Assembly (NCBI GenBank): GCA_018894105.1 | Contig: CM032126.1 | Span: forward strand, 11,869,001-11,933,000 | Origin: Jacaranda mimosifolia | Taxonomy: Eukaryota > Streptophyta > Magnoliopsida > Lamiales > Bignoniaceae | Reading direction: 5' to 3' | DNA length: 64,000 nucleotides | Shown here: positions 10,585 through 22,011 of the stretch, piece by piece | Numbering within the stretch: the first letter of the stretch is position 1 | Layout of the letters: the number at the start of each line of letters is the position of its first letter | Position numbers and translations under genes: made by a program | Notes under the pieces: model-generated | The model's input: only the letters and a program-made list of their open reading frames with translations | What the model was told of the DNA's origin: nothing | Database searches by the model: none

Positions 10585-11740
10585 ATCTCGATCCTGTCGA
10601 CTTGGGATCTTTTCGTCATTAGGATCTTATGCAAATCCTATGTAAGAACTCAATCCCATTAGCTTAGGATCTCCTTGTCGTTAAGATCTTGTGGAGATCC
10701 TATATAAGAACTCGATCCCATTGGCTTGGGATCTCTTAGCATAGGGATCTTGTACATATCCCATACAAGAACTCGATCCTATTGAGTTTGGATCTTCTTG
10801 GCGTAAGGATCTTGTGCAGATCTTGTATAAGAATTCGATCGCATTGACTTGGGATCTTCTGGCGTAGGAATCTTGTATAGATCCTGTACAAGAACTCGAT
10901 CCCATTGACTTGGGATCTTCTTGGCATAAGGATCTTGTGCAGATCCTATATAAGAACTCGATCCCATTAACTTGGGATCCTCTTGGCGTAGGGATCTTAT
11001 ACCGATCCAGATCCCATACGAGAACTCAATCCCATTAACTAGGGATCTTCTTGGCGTAGGGATCTTGTGCAGATCCTATAGAAGAACTTAATCCCATTAA
11101 CTTGAGATCTTCTTGGCATAGAGATCTTGTATAGGTCCCATACAAGAACTCGATCCCATTGACTTAGGATCTTATTGGCATAGGGATCTTGTACAGATCT
11201 CGTACAAGAACTCGATCCCATTGACTTAGGATCTTATTGGTGTAGGGATCTTATGCAGATCCCGTACAAAAACTCGATCCCATTGACTTGGGATCTTATT
11301 GGCATAGGGATCTTGTGCAGATCCCATACAAGAACTCGATCCCACTGACTTAGGATCTTCTTGGCATAGGGATCTTGTGTAGATCCTATACAAGAACTCG
11401 ATCCCATTAACTTGGGATCTTCTTGGCATAGGGATCTTGTACAAATCCCGTATAAGAACTCGATCCCATTGACTTAGGATCTTCTTGGCCTAGGGATCTT
11501 GTATGGATCTTGTACAAGAACTCAATCCCATTGACTTGGGATCTTCTTGGCATGGGGATCTTGTGCAGATCCTGTATAAGAACTCGATCCCATTGACTTG
11601 AGATCTTCTTGGCGTAGGGATCTTGTACAAATCCCGTACAAGAACTTCATCCCATTAACTTGGGATCTTCTTGGCGTAGAGAACTTGTGCAGATCCTATA
11701 TAAGAACTCAATCGCATTGACTTAGGATCTTTTTGGCAAC
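10585..11740 (-). repeat. 62-bp minisatellite, about 18 copies, at the 3' end of Tat-1
   Basis: A tandem array with units of 62 bp (measured spacings 62, 61, 62, one of 68, 62). Each unit carries AAGAACTCGATCCCATTGAC and two GGATCTT-type half repeats around a small inverted repeat (GATCTTG..CAGATCC). Several overlapping minus-strand frames stay open because 62 is not a multiple of 3 and the unit is stop-poor; I do not regard them as genes. The array lies just downstream of the integrase end of Tat-1 (minus strand), where Tat-lineage retrotransposons are known to carry tandem repeats. Confidence 0.85.
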
Positions 11741-11889
11741 AACAGGAGAGAACACAAATGATATTGCATGAAAGGTAAATTCTTGGAATTGAATAAAGCA
11801 TACTTCGTGTAATTAGAACGCGTTACAAGGGGGACTAGCTACATAATGGCTTTACAAAGTTTGTTACATCTTTAAACATAAATTTTTTC

Positions 11890-13138
11890 AAGTTCTGCAC
11901 ATTCCATGACCTTGGTAGATCCTTTCCCTTAGCGTCTTCCAACCTGTATGACCCCTACCTGGTTACTTTAATCACTTTACATGGTCCCTCCCAATTCGAG
12001 TCCAGCTTTCCCATATGCTTTGAGACTTCCACCTTTTTCTAGACACAGTCTCCTACTTGGAAGCTTCTCTGTTGACCTTTCTTGTTAAATTACCTTGGCA
12101 TGATGTTCTTATATTCTTGGATCTTGACATAAGCCCTATCCCGCTTTTCCTCTATTACCTCTAACTCGAACTCCCTAGCCTTATCGTTATTTTATGGCTC
12201 ATACTCCAAGACTCTTCGAGTGGGCTCACCAATTTTAGCTGGGATCACAGCTTCTACCCCATACACCAAGCAGCATGGGATCTCTCTTGTAGTCGTTTTA
12301 GAGGTAGTGCGATGTGCCCACAAGAGCCCTAGAAGCTCGTCGGCCCATCCCTCTTTTGCCTTATTTAGCTGAGCCTTGAGACTTTTAAATAGGTCCCGGT
12401 TAGTTATTTTTGTTTGGCCATTCTCCTTTAGGTTTCCAACTAACGTGAACCTCTGGTCAATTATGAGCTCCTTACACCAATATGTTATCTTCTTCCCGTT
12501 GAACTAAGTTTTATTGTCTAAGATTAAGACCCTGGGATCCCGAAACGACATATAATGTTCTTCCAAAGTAAGTTCATGACCTTTTTCTCAGTGACATTCA
12601 CTGGCGCTTCTACCTCTACCGATTTGTTGAAATATTCCACGGCCACTATCACAAACCTTTTCTAACCCCGTGCTAATAGAAAGGCGTCCATAAAATCGAT
12701 CTCCCCTTGATCAAAAGGACATGACACGGGGATGGCGGATCAATAGGCAAGGTTGGCATGGAACTGGCATTTCTCACACTTCTTTACGAAGGCTATCGCA
12801 TCCTGATTCATAGTAGGCCAAACGTAGCCTTGCCTGAGGGTTTTTAGTGCCAAAGATCTCCCACCTGAGTAGTTCTCACAACTATCTTCGTGGATTTCTT
12901 GCATCACGTACTGAGCCCTTTCGGCTCCCAAGCACTTTAGCAGCGGCCCTTCAATAAATCTCTTACATAGTTCCCTGTTGACCATAGAGAACCAATTCAC
13001 CCTGAAGGCTAACCTCCTTGCTTCATTTGGGTCCTCAGGCAAGGTCCCATCCATCAAGTATCGAACCAGGCCATCTTTCCAAGTCGCTTCTTTCTGTATC
13101 TGTATCATTGCCTCTTCTTCAAAGGCATCATTCTCCAA
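11890..13138 (-). pseudogene. Tat-1 integrase region
   Basis: The best frame (12,740-13,138) covers the N-terminal zinc-binding part: the conserved RSLALKTLRQGYVWPTM core and the CEKCQ pair remain. The second His of the HHCC set appears to be replaced (EDSCENYSGG, where GNHSG is usual). The catalytic core and C-terminal part follow at lower coordinates down to about 11,890 with several stops, still showing the WAHRTT and YGVEAVIP phrases. Its role would have been strand transfer of the cDNA into the host chromosome. Not functional as it stands. Confidence 0.75.
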
Positions 13139-13642
13139 TTAAGAATGTTCAGCTACCAGCAGGGTTATGGTCGTGTTTCGAGTTCCTGTGGTCGAGCTGC
13201 CAAAAATAGCTAAAGCGTCCGCTCTACTATTTTCCTCCTTGGGGATCTGCTGTACTTGGCACAATTCAAATTCTGACATGAGCTCTTTTACCTTTCTCAG
13301 GTATTTGGTCATTGACTTTTCCCAAGTCTCAAATGTTCTTTTGATTTGAAGCGCCACAAGTTGTGAATCAGTATAAACATTTAACCTCTTGACATTCATG
13401 CGCTTAGCTGCCTTCAATCCTATGATTATTACCTCGTACTCGGCCTCGTTGTTTGTGACCCCAAAGGCTAGCTTGATCACAAACTCGGGCTCCATGAGTT
13501 TGGGTCCCTTAAAGAAAATTCTAGCTCCCCCACACTGCGACGTGGCAGACCCATCAACATGCATCATCCATGTTTCTCTATTGGGTTCGGGGTCCTGTAC
13601 TACCATCTCAACCACGAAGTCAGCCAAGACTTGGGCTTTCAC
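13139..13642 (-). pseudogene. Tat-1 archaeal-type RNase H domain (aRH)
   Basis: A 167-codon open stretch matching the second RNase H of Tat elements. The acidic residues expected for catalysis can all be placed: Asp in HVDGSA, Glu in NEAEYE, Asp in VYTDSQL and Asp in SRADALA. It is the best preserved domain of Tat-1. In the polyprotein it lies between the ordinary RNase H and integrase, as here. It is labelled pseudogene because it is a piece of a broken polyprotein, not because this domain is visibly dead. Confidence 0.8.
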
Positions 13643-13659
13643 GGAGCTCCTGCTTCAGT

Positions 13660-15100
13660 AATCTATGTCGAACTCCCCTAGTTCCACAACCTACTTGATC
13701 GGCCTCCCTAAAACATCGGGCTTAGCCAATACCTGTTTCAATGGATGATTAGTCAAGATAATAATTTTGTGAGATTGGAAATAGGGCCTCAACTTCCTTG
13801 CTGTCATCACTAATGCTAGAGCCAACTTCTTGACCTCCAAGTACCTGTTTTCCACCCCTTGCAACACCTTGCTCACATAATACACAGGCTTGTGAACCAA
13901 GTTTTCCCCCCGAACCAACACCGAGCCGCCGTATATTCTGATATTCCTAAATACAAGTATAGGGACTCCCCGAGAACAGGCTTTACTAACAAAGGTGGCG
14001 AGGCCAAGTACTCTTTGAGGTCCTGAAATGCTTTCTCACATACATTTTCCGATTGAAAATTCTTCATGTTCCTTAGAATCTTGAAGATGGCAAACTCATG
14101 TCAGCTGATCTCAAGATGAACCGATTTAGGGACACAACCCTGCTATTTAACTTTTGCACATCCTTTATTGATTTTGGTGAGCTCATATTAGTTATAACTT
14201 TGATCTTCTCCGGGTTGGCCTTTATCCCATGCTCATTGACTAGGTATCCCAGGAACTTTCCTCCTTTGACCCAAAAGTGCATTTGGATAGATTACACTTC
14301 ATCTTATACTATCTCATAATAGCGAAAGCTTTCTCCAAATACATCAAGTGATCGGGCTCATTCGAGCTTTTAACCAGCATGTCGTCCACATACACCTCCA
14401 TCGTTATCCTGATCTAGTCCTTGAACATCTTGTTCACCAACCTCTAGTAGGTGGCTCTCGCATTCTTCAACCCAAACGGCATGACATTATAACACAAGAT
14501 CCCTCTTTCAATCATGAAGGTTTTCTTATCTCAGTCTTCTTCTACCATGAAGATTTGGTGGTACCCCTACAAAGCATCCATCATGCTAAGAAGGGCACAG
14601 CCTGCTGTGGAGTCCACTAGCACATCGATCTGAGGTCGAGGGTAGAGGTCCGTTGGGCAGGTCTTGTTTGGGTCTGAATAGTCCGTGCATATTCTCCACC
14701 TCCCTTTTGTCTTTGGCATACCCACTACATTTGATAGCCACTTTGTGAACTAGATCTCAATGATATATCCTATCTCCAACAGTTTGTTCACTTCATCCTT
14801 AATGATCCAATTTTTCATCACCCTATTGATCAACTTTTTCTATTGGACGAGTCTAACTTAGGGGTCTACATTTAGCCTATGCACTATCACATCGGGATCT
14901 ATCCCCTCAAAATTTGAGGGTTTCCAAGCGAAGTCATCAACATTTTTCTCAGAAACTCGATTGTTAAAAGTTCCAGTTCTAGGGTCATTTGGGTGCCAAT
15001 TCTTGTTGTCTTACTTGGGTCTCCTAGCACTAACTCAATTTCCTTAATCACGCATGCTGGTTCAATTTTGCATTCCTCCACTCGCCTTTTCTTATTTTTA
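13660..15100 (-). pseudogene. Tat-1 reverse transcriptase / RNase H
   Basis: Fragments in shifting frames cover RT and the first RNase H. The catalytic YVDD motif is intact at 14,381-14,392 (minus strand), followed by the GGKFLGYLVNEHGI and LNRFI landmarks (14,073-14,282). The RNase H region (13,691-14,067) includes KPVYYVSKVLQG and the NHPLKQVLAKPD box. Stops and frameshifts divide it into at least four pieces. Confidence 0.8.
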
Positions 15101-15110
15101 TCTTGGGGTT

Positions 15111-15800
15111 TCAAATCTCGATGTCCTTGATAGAAGTTACAATGGCCTTCTTACCTTTCAACCCCAACCTCGAGCCTTCTTCTTTCGACCCCGAGCCCTC
15201 TATCTTGAGCCTCCTTTTTAGAGATACATGGAAACATTCTCTTGCTCCTTTCTGGTCACAGCTCACTTCTCCAATCCCTCTACTCGTCGAGAACTTCATC
15301 TTGAGGTGGAAAGTTGAGACCACCACTTGGAATCGATTTAAGCTGGGCTTTCCCAAGACCACATTATACGCAAATAGGGCACCCATCACCAAGAACTTAA
15401 GTATTAGGGTCTTATGGCAAAGCACTGTTCCCAAGGATACCGGGAGGTCGATAGTTCCAACCGGCATAACTTTGGCTTATCCAAATCCCATTAGGGGTGT
15501 GTAGACTGGCAAAATTCTCGTGAGCTTGAGCTCCATCTTCTTTAAGACCTCCAAAAGTATTATATCTATAAAACTCCCATTATCTACAAGGACATTATGC
15601 GCAAAAAAATTTTCTATGTCTATAGTGATGACCATAGGGTCATTTTGGGGTCCAACAACTCCCTGAGAGTCCCTGCCATCAAAGGTAATAACTGGCTAGT
15701 TAGCAATATTCATCATGGTGCTCGTTCTTTTCTGGTGTACCCAGTTCCTAATGGATCTAACATGTTTCTTTCTTGCACTATGGGAATCTCTCGATGTGGG
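15111..15800 (-). pseudogene. Tat-1 aspartic protease region
   Basis: The retropepsin motif reads VLVDNGSFIDII in translation (near 15,580), the DNGS form often seen in Tat proteases. It is followed by a segment with YNVVLGKPSLNRF (15,111-15,467), the flap-to-ILGR-like part. It is upstream of RT on the minus strand, as in gag-PR-RT order. Confidence 0.7.
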
Positions 15801-15999
15801 GCCCCCTACTATCATATATATGACTCCTCGTTCGGGTAAATTATCTCCCATGGGATCATTTGCTACCTCCTTATCCTTCTTCTCCCTGCTACAGGATCTA
15901 CTTCAAGTTTGGGATCGGTTTCTCTTTTTCCTTTGTTTCCCTTCGGGCTCATGCCCTTTGGTCCTAAACTTTTTAGAAATGAACTCTTTCAAGTATCCT

Positions 16000-17500
16000 T
16001 ATCAGATGAGCCTTTCCACTTCATCTTTGAGTTAGATTCAATCTTCAGTGTCATGACCCCAATTTTTATGGAAGCAGTAATACTTATTTGAGTTTTATCT
16101 TGCCAGTGTATCTCGCATCTTTCGGGGGCTCCACTACAATATCTTTGATCCTTCAATAGCCATAAGTACGTAGGATCTCATGGTGTTAAGTAGGCCATAA
16201 TGGTTGTACTTTCATAGTGGAGAGTTGATGGCGATCTTTTTTAGATTGAGACTTGTGGGGCCTTTGATCTTTTTTAAATCCTCGAGGTGTACTTTTGGGC
16301 CTCTCATGGTCCTTTATGGCATTGATCTCTTCCTCATGAATATAACATTAAGCTATCTCCATCAATTGCACCATCTCCTTTGGGGGCTCTCTAGCAAGAG
16401 TCGAAGCCAATGGTCATTTCTTGAGGCCATGGATAAGAATGCTTGTGATCATATCAATGCGTAAGTCCTGCACCTTCAGCATCTCATTATTGAACCTATT
16501 TATGAACCCTCTCAGGTTCTCGTCTTCCCTCTGCCGTATAGTAAACAAATAAGTGGCGGACCTCTTAGACTTCCTCTTGCTAGTAAATTGGTACAGGAAC
16601 TTCCTTATGAGCTGATCATAAGACACTAACATTCCCGGGACCTACCCCATAAACCATTCTTACGCTCTCCTGCTCAACATTATTACAAAGATTCTAGAAT
16701 TCATGGTGTATGAACTGTTCATATAAGTTTATGACGTTCTCAAAAGCTGTTAGTGTTCTTGTGGATCTTTGTTTCCATCATTCTTAGGCAAGTCGGGGAG
16801 TTTAAAGTGTAAGGCTACTAACTCGGCTAATATTTTTGTGGAGAATGGTGAGTTCTCCTTCTGCAATGTTGAGGTCCTTTTCTTCTTAAGTTTATCTACT
16901 TTTTTGCTCAAGTGCTTGACCTAGTCACTGATCTCATTAACCTTTCTCCCTGGAGAGTGAAGGTTGGGGTCTCTTGAGTATGGGGTCATCCCTATTCAAC
17001 GTCAAAACGTCAATAGCTCCAATATCGACCCTTCTTCACTCCGGTAAATATTTGGTGGGTAATTTGTCCTTCTCGCTGCTTTACTCCCCACTTCATCAAA
17101 ATCTACTATCTCTTCACTTATAGAAATCATCAAACCTTGTGCCCATTTAGCTAGCGAAGGACCCGATCTCCTCTCCTAAAATAGTGGTCGGTTCACCGGC
17201 ATCGGGGCTGCCTAGAAAGGCGCCACTACATCCGCCCGGCTCCTACGCTCGTGTTCATCCCAGAATCGCTAGTTCATCTCAAAGACCAATTGTTACAAAT
17301 CTTTCCTACTGATTTGCACAATTTGAATTCCACTGGGGTCTTGTGGCAAAGTCCACTACCCCATTCCAGCTTGCGGCATTGCGATGGGTGGTGCAGAGGA
17401 AGTGGGTGTATCAATAGCGATGGGGTTATAGGAGATATGGGGATAAGAGTATCTATGGTTCGTCCAGGAGTTTTATCCATCACAAACGGCTGACTCTCGC
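16000..17500 (-). pseudogene. Tat-1 gag
   Basis: The clearest section is 16,414-16,632: YDQLIRKFLYQF, then LFTIRQREDENLRGFINRFN, the core signature of plant gypsy capsid (Retrotrans_gag). Flanking gag sequence up to about 17,500 is low-complexity and interrupted. It would have formed the intracellular virus-like particle that houses reverse transcription. Confidence 0.7.
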
Positions 17501-17520
17501 AACCAATGAATCAAGTCAGA

Positions 17521-17539
17521 GTTCCCACAGATGGTGCCA
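17521..17539 (-). other. Tat-1 primer-binding site
   Basis: The minus strand reads TGGCACCATCTGTGGGAA two bases inside the LTR edge. This is the arrangement and type of PBS (TGGCRCCRTCTGTGGG) seen in many plant Tat elements. It would prime minus-strand DNA synthesis from a tRNA. Confidence 0.75.
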
Positions 17540-17541
17540 AC

Positions 17542-18059
17542 TGATGTGGCTTGAGTTCCAAGACCACGACCTCGACTCAGACTACCAAAAGTAACCCTAG
17601 CAACGACCTTGACATCGACTCGAAACCGTATAAGTGTATTTTAGATCTCCAACCTGACCACAAGAAAACACATTATGCTAGCTGAGATCACCCTCACTTA
17701 AAGCCCTCTGACGCCTAAGTTAGTAAGGTGATTAAATCAGTTCAAGGTAAAGAGAAGAAGTTAGGTCACAATCAATAATGAATCAATAATGATAACCTAA
17801 CCTGGGACTATGCTGGGTTTACTTCTTATAGGTAATGGACTGTCATTTCTATATAGATCCAGGTGGCACATCATCGCCCGCTGGATCTTTTTTTGATCAA
17901 TGGTCTGTCGCTCAGGCATGATCCGTACCAGGTCGGGTTCATTCGAGTCACGACCCAACCCAAATAAAAAGATATGGATCCTATCCTGTTTAGGCAATTA
18001 ATCTGGAGTTCAAGGGCAAAGTGGTCTTTTCTAGCATTCACCATAATAATTACTATTAA
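17542..18059 (-). repeat. Tat-1 5' LTR
   Basis: Starts TG (plus strand) beside the PBS. It shares phrases with the Tat-2 LTR (for example GATCTCCAACCTGACCA near 17,645 and 32,134), so the two families are sisters. A TATA box TATATAG on the minus strand lies at 17,850-17,856. The outer border near 18,059 is estimated by alignment to the Tat-2 LTR because the partner LTR is missing. Confidence 0.7.
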
Positions 18060-18075
18060 GGTGGCAACCAGTTGA

Positions 18076-19749
18076 ACAATACTACACCAGCAAGCATGTA
18101 GCATCTCGAGGACCTTTTGTTGTTGAATCTCTCCTCCAATTTCTTGATAAGCTCTTTACCGCCAGAACTAGGAAATTTGAAGGTTGCAACAGTAATTGAT
18201 TTATCCAAGAATCAATTATTAGGCACCATTCCTAGCACAATTGGGGACTTAGAATCCTTGATTAGACTTTCCTTGGCACATAAAAGATTCCACGGATATA
18301 TACCGGGGTCAATAACTCAAATAGGAGCTTGGAGTCTCTTAACTTATCCTATAATAATCTCTTCGATTTGATCCCTGTTTCCTTTACAATATCTAAAAAA
18401 CTTTGATGTTTCTTTCAATGATTTAAGTGGTGAGATACCTTCTGGTGGTCCTTTCAAAAACTTCACAAGTCAATCCTCACTTTTTAATGAAAAGCTGTGG
18501 TGATCCAAGATATCATGTTCTACATTGTCGACCAACAAAGAAAAAACCCAAGCTTCATTTAGCTTTTCATAGTTGTCATTATGATACTAATATATATATA
18601 TATATATATACAAGGTACCAAAGAAAGGATAAGTTCTCAACTGGATCACATTTTTGGTCTACCATAGAACCATTAAGAGTTTCTTACTATGAACTTGTTG
18701 AAGCAACTGATGGATTTGGGGAAAGCAATTTGTTGGGTAGTTGAAGTTTTGGCTCTATTTACAAAGGGACTCTTAGAAACAGAATGGATGTGGCGGTGAA
18801 GTTATTAAATTTACAATTGCGAGATGGATTCAAGAGTTTTGAAGTGGAGTGTCAAGTGTTGAGAAACCTTCACCACAGAAATCTTTGTGAAGTAATTGGT
18901 TCTTGCTCCAACCAAGATGTCAAGGCCTTAGTGCTTGAGTATTTGCCTAATGGAAGTCTTGAAAAATGGTCTATTCCCATAACTACTTTCTTGATATAAC
19001 TCAGAGAATTAATATTATGATAGATGTGGCATCTGCTTTGGAATATCTTCACCATGGTTACACAACTCTTGTAATTCATTGTGATTTGAAGTCGAGCAAT
19101 GTACTTCTATATCAACATATGGTTGCCTACTCGTGTGATTTTGGTGTTGCTAAACTATAAAATGAGAGGCAAAGCACTGTGCAAACTATGACACTAGCAA
19201 CTTTCTGTTACCTTACACCAGGTAATAACTCCTAGCTTTCCTAATCTAGTTTTGTTTCATAACATCCAATTCTTTACCAAATATACCTTTTTTTCTTTTC
19301 TTTTCTTTTCTTTTTTCAAATTCAAAAAAATTGATCAGCTTTAGCTATTGGAACTCTTTTTTAACACATTTTCATCTATTTTTGGATTTAGAGTTTGGAT
19401 TAGATGGATTTGTGTCAAAGAGATGTGATGTTTATATCTATGGTATCATGTTGATAGAAGTTTTCAAAAAAAAAAGCCCCAAGATGAAGCTTTTTGTGGA
19501 AATTTGAGTAAGGAACTGGGTGGAGGAATATATGCCAAATGAGATCAATCAGGTAATAGATTCCAATTTTTGTGCCCAGAAGAAGAAAACTTAAGTGAAA
19601 TGTTGAGTTATTTATCTTCCATATTGGACCTAGCTTTAAGTTGCTCCATGGAATCTCCTCATGAAAGGATCAACATTCATGATGCTACTGTAGCTTTCAA
19701 GAAAATTAAATTTAGGCTCCTTGCAATTAATCAAATCAGAGAGCTTTAA
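18076..19749 (+). pseudogene. LRR receptor-like kinase (LRR-XII / At3g47570-like), 5'-truncated pseudogene
   Basis: Begins abruptly within the leucine-rich repeats, about 15 bp from the Tat-1 LTR edge. Last LRRs: LNLSSNFLISSLPPELGNLK and DLSKNQLLGTIPSTIGDL. A degenerate transmembrane segment follows, replaced in part by a (TA)n tract at 18,591-18,610. The kinase domain starts about 18,650: the glycine loop is broken by TGA (LLGS-stop-SFGSIYKG), the VAVKLL lysine is present, the catalytic loop is IHCDLKSSNV (non-RD type, as in LRR-XII immune receptors), and DFG is present (CDFGVAKL) followed by a stop. A typical intron lies at about 19,222-19,391. The second kinase exon is frameshifted but readable to LLAINQIREL and TAA at 19,747-19,749. 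This is a dead gene whose ectodomain was lost at the retroelement junction. Confidence 0.85.
19288..19316 (+). repeat. (TTTTC)n microsatellite in the kinase intron
   Basis: A pyrimidine-rich pentanucleotide run inside the intron of the receptor-kinase pseudogene. Confidence 0.8.
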
Positions 19750-21164
19750 CTATAATATATGTACTTCTTTCGTTATACTTTTAGTGGAAAAAAATTATTG
19801 TAACACTTTAAGATGACTGCTTAAGAATTATTTATGCATTCTTCGTTTCCTTGACATAATTATTTTATATGATTAATTGATGTCAATTAAGTCAGCCACA
19901 AATTTTAATACTTATTAAATAGAGCAATCGTAAAACTTGAATTGCACCTTAAAAGTTAGTATTTTAAAAATAAATTGTATGAACTATTGATACAAATGGG
20001 ATTTTCAACCACTACTTAGATTAAATTGGAACTCTTTCTTGTAATACGAACTCTGGCTTCCTTCAGATTATGGCTTCAATTCTGAACTTGAAAAATGAAA
20101 ATTTATGTTGAACTACTGATAGTTTCAAGGTGTGATGCTATTGCTACTTTCTTTAAAACTTATTTTGCCTCCGCCACTTAGTATGTATCAAGAATTGCAA
20201 ATAGTTTCAAAAATACAATGAAACTTGTTCGACCTCATGAAACACTCCAAGATCAAACTGTTATGATATCCACTTGAATTATGGAATTATTTCAATTATA
20301 CAATGTTCTCTATAGCAAAACGAAGATAGATTATGAAAATTGTAGAATTGCATTAATGTGCTATGAATGGACGTTCTATTTATTTTTAATTAATTCTTAT
20401 CAAATGAGAAGCTCTTTTCATAGAGATTATTAGTGTCTTCTCATAAGAAACATAACTTATAACGATGGCTATAAATTTTGGATATGAATCAATGAATGGA
20501 TGCATTTAATCAAAGCCTGAGTTATAGCTTAATAATTTTTATTTTTTTTCCAAAGTTACAACCTGCAAATCTGTGGAAGTTTCTGGCTGTGATTAGATTT
20601 GACTATGCCCTGGCATAGAAGGCTCAATCCTTTTCTTCAAAGCTCTTTAGATTTGTGTCTCATCAAAAAAGGCTCAATAAATTTATGTAGGTTTGTGCCC
20701 CTCGATAGTTTATATTGTGCTTGTGCATAAGGCAACATATGTTAGTACTTTTTCTCTATATTTTTCATCCGTATCCATTTGGATCATTTAATACGACTTT
20801 GATTTGAAGATATTCTAACATAAACAACTATGAGTTACTATTGTTAGCTCTATATTATTAATTTCTTTTGTACTCATTATTCTATCGATTTTAATTTTCA
20901 TAGAATTGAAATTTTGCCATTTTCCTTTGATTAGTGTTTTTATAAATATTTGAAACTGGTGTTGTTGATAAGTGATTCATCTATATTATAACTAGTGTTA
21001 TATCCTTCTCTTCCTTGAGCTTATTATATTGTCCATCGAAATTCTACATTTCAATTATTACTGTGGTTGGTATTCTGACCATTTAGTCCTCAAATTAAAA
21101 TTAGTACTCTGGTCGAAATTCTACATCTAAATTATTAGTAACTAAAAAAATTTTCTCGCCAAAA
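19750..21164. other. Non-coding spacer
   Basis: AT-rich sequence between the kinase pseudogene and the copia gag remnant. Short repeated phrases such as AAATTCTACAT (about 21,038 and 21,117) are seen but no gene. Part may be a decayed continuation of the copia element. Confidence 0.4.
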
Positions 21165-21511
21165 TTCAAATTTGAGTAGATATCTTGTTCAATTTGCTCC
21201 TTGGCTCTCTTCTTGATCTTCACTTCATGAACTTGCAACTTGCAAGTCAATTTATCAACTCATCAACTTTCTTAGCCTCGAGATCACTAAACTCCTATAT
21301 GCCCCAACGACATGATCAAACCTTGAATCAAGAGAATGTAGAAGCCTTTTTGCTATTCGATCATCTTCCATGTTTTGATATTTCTTTTCAATTTATTAAC
21401 AATTGAAAGGACTCTTGAAATTTAATCAGAAAATCTCGAACTCTTTCATTTACAATGATTCAAACTCTGCTAAAAAAGCTTCAAGTTAGATGTTTTTACC
21501 TTAATAACTTT
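21165..21511 (-). pseudogene. Copia gag remnant, C-terminal half (split by Tat-2)
   Basis: Minus-strand translation gives degenerate copia gag landmarks: ISRVLSIVNKLKRN, then RFDHVVGA across a frameshift, then KIKKRAKEQIEQ. The N-terminal half lies 11 kb away at 32,547-32,842 on the same strand. The two halves become contiguous if Tat-2 and one copy of ACTTT are removed. Confidence 0.75.
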
Positions 21512-22011
21512 TGATGCAATTTCAAGATCTTAAAGGCATATCCCGAGCTATTTTTTTTCCAAAATGACCTCGACTTATGATCTCATTCCGCACTAGTGAT
21601 TGGGTTTTCCATCCTAACTAGAAGAGCACACGTTAAGCTAGTTGAGACCACCCTCAATTAAGGCCCTCCATTGCTAAATTTAGTGTATAACAGAGAAAAT
21701 CAACAGGAGCTCAAGAACTGAAATAATAACTCAAGTGAAGTAAGTAAAAGATTGCATACCCCATTACTGTATCGTCTCTTCTTTTGTATATGAACCAAAA
21801 TATCATTTTTGTACAATTCAAAGTGGCGATTTTGTGTTCGTTGGATCTTGGGGCCATTAAGGGTCTTGATTTTAGGTCTTATGTGGGTTGGTTCGAGTTG
21901 GGGCATTCCCTAAATAACGCAACATAGGTTTTTACTCCTATCGGAATGCTCTTTCTAGGTTTTAAGGGCAAAAAGTGGCATTTGACTTGAATTTATTAAA
22001 TACTATCATCA
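21512..22011 (-). repeat. Tat-2 3' LTR
   Basis: A 500-bp LTR aligning end to end with 32,038-32,546. Plus-strand ends are TGATGC and ATCATCA. It is preceded on the minus strand by a purine-rich tract (GGAAAAAGCGGGAG, about 22,014-22,030) that serves as the polypurine primer for plus-strand synthesis. Confidence 0.9.

Larger units (their letters stand above)
11760..18059 (-). mobile_element. Tat-1: Ty3/gypsy Tat-lineage retrotransposon, 3'-truncated
   Basis: Minus-strand element reading 5' LTR (17,542-about 18,059), PBS, gag, protease, RT/RNase H, second (archaeal-type) RNase H, integrase, then the 62-bp minisatellite. A second RNase H between RT/RNase H and integrase defines the Tat lineage. 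No 3' LTR follows the minisatellite; a CACTA-like fragment sits there instead, so the element is truncated and no target duplication can be checked. Coding regions are interrupted by stops and frameshifts but individual domains remain long and legible. Confidence 0.85.

Noticed and set aside
10681..11444. Several overlapping 60-74 codon minus-strand frames
   Set aside because: They are translations of the 62-bp tandem repeat in successive frames; the repetition is in the DNA, with no start context or family similarity.
10585..11740. CRISPR-like array
   Set aside because: The repeats are directly adjacent 62-bp units without unique spacers, in a plant retrotransposon.
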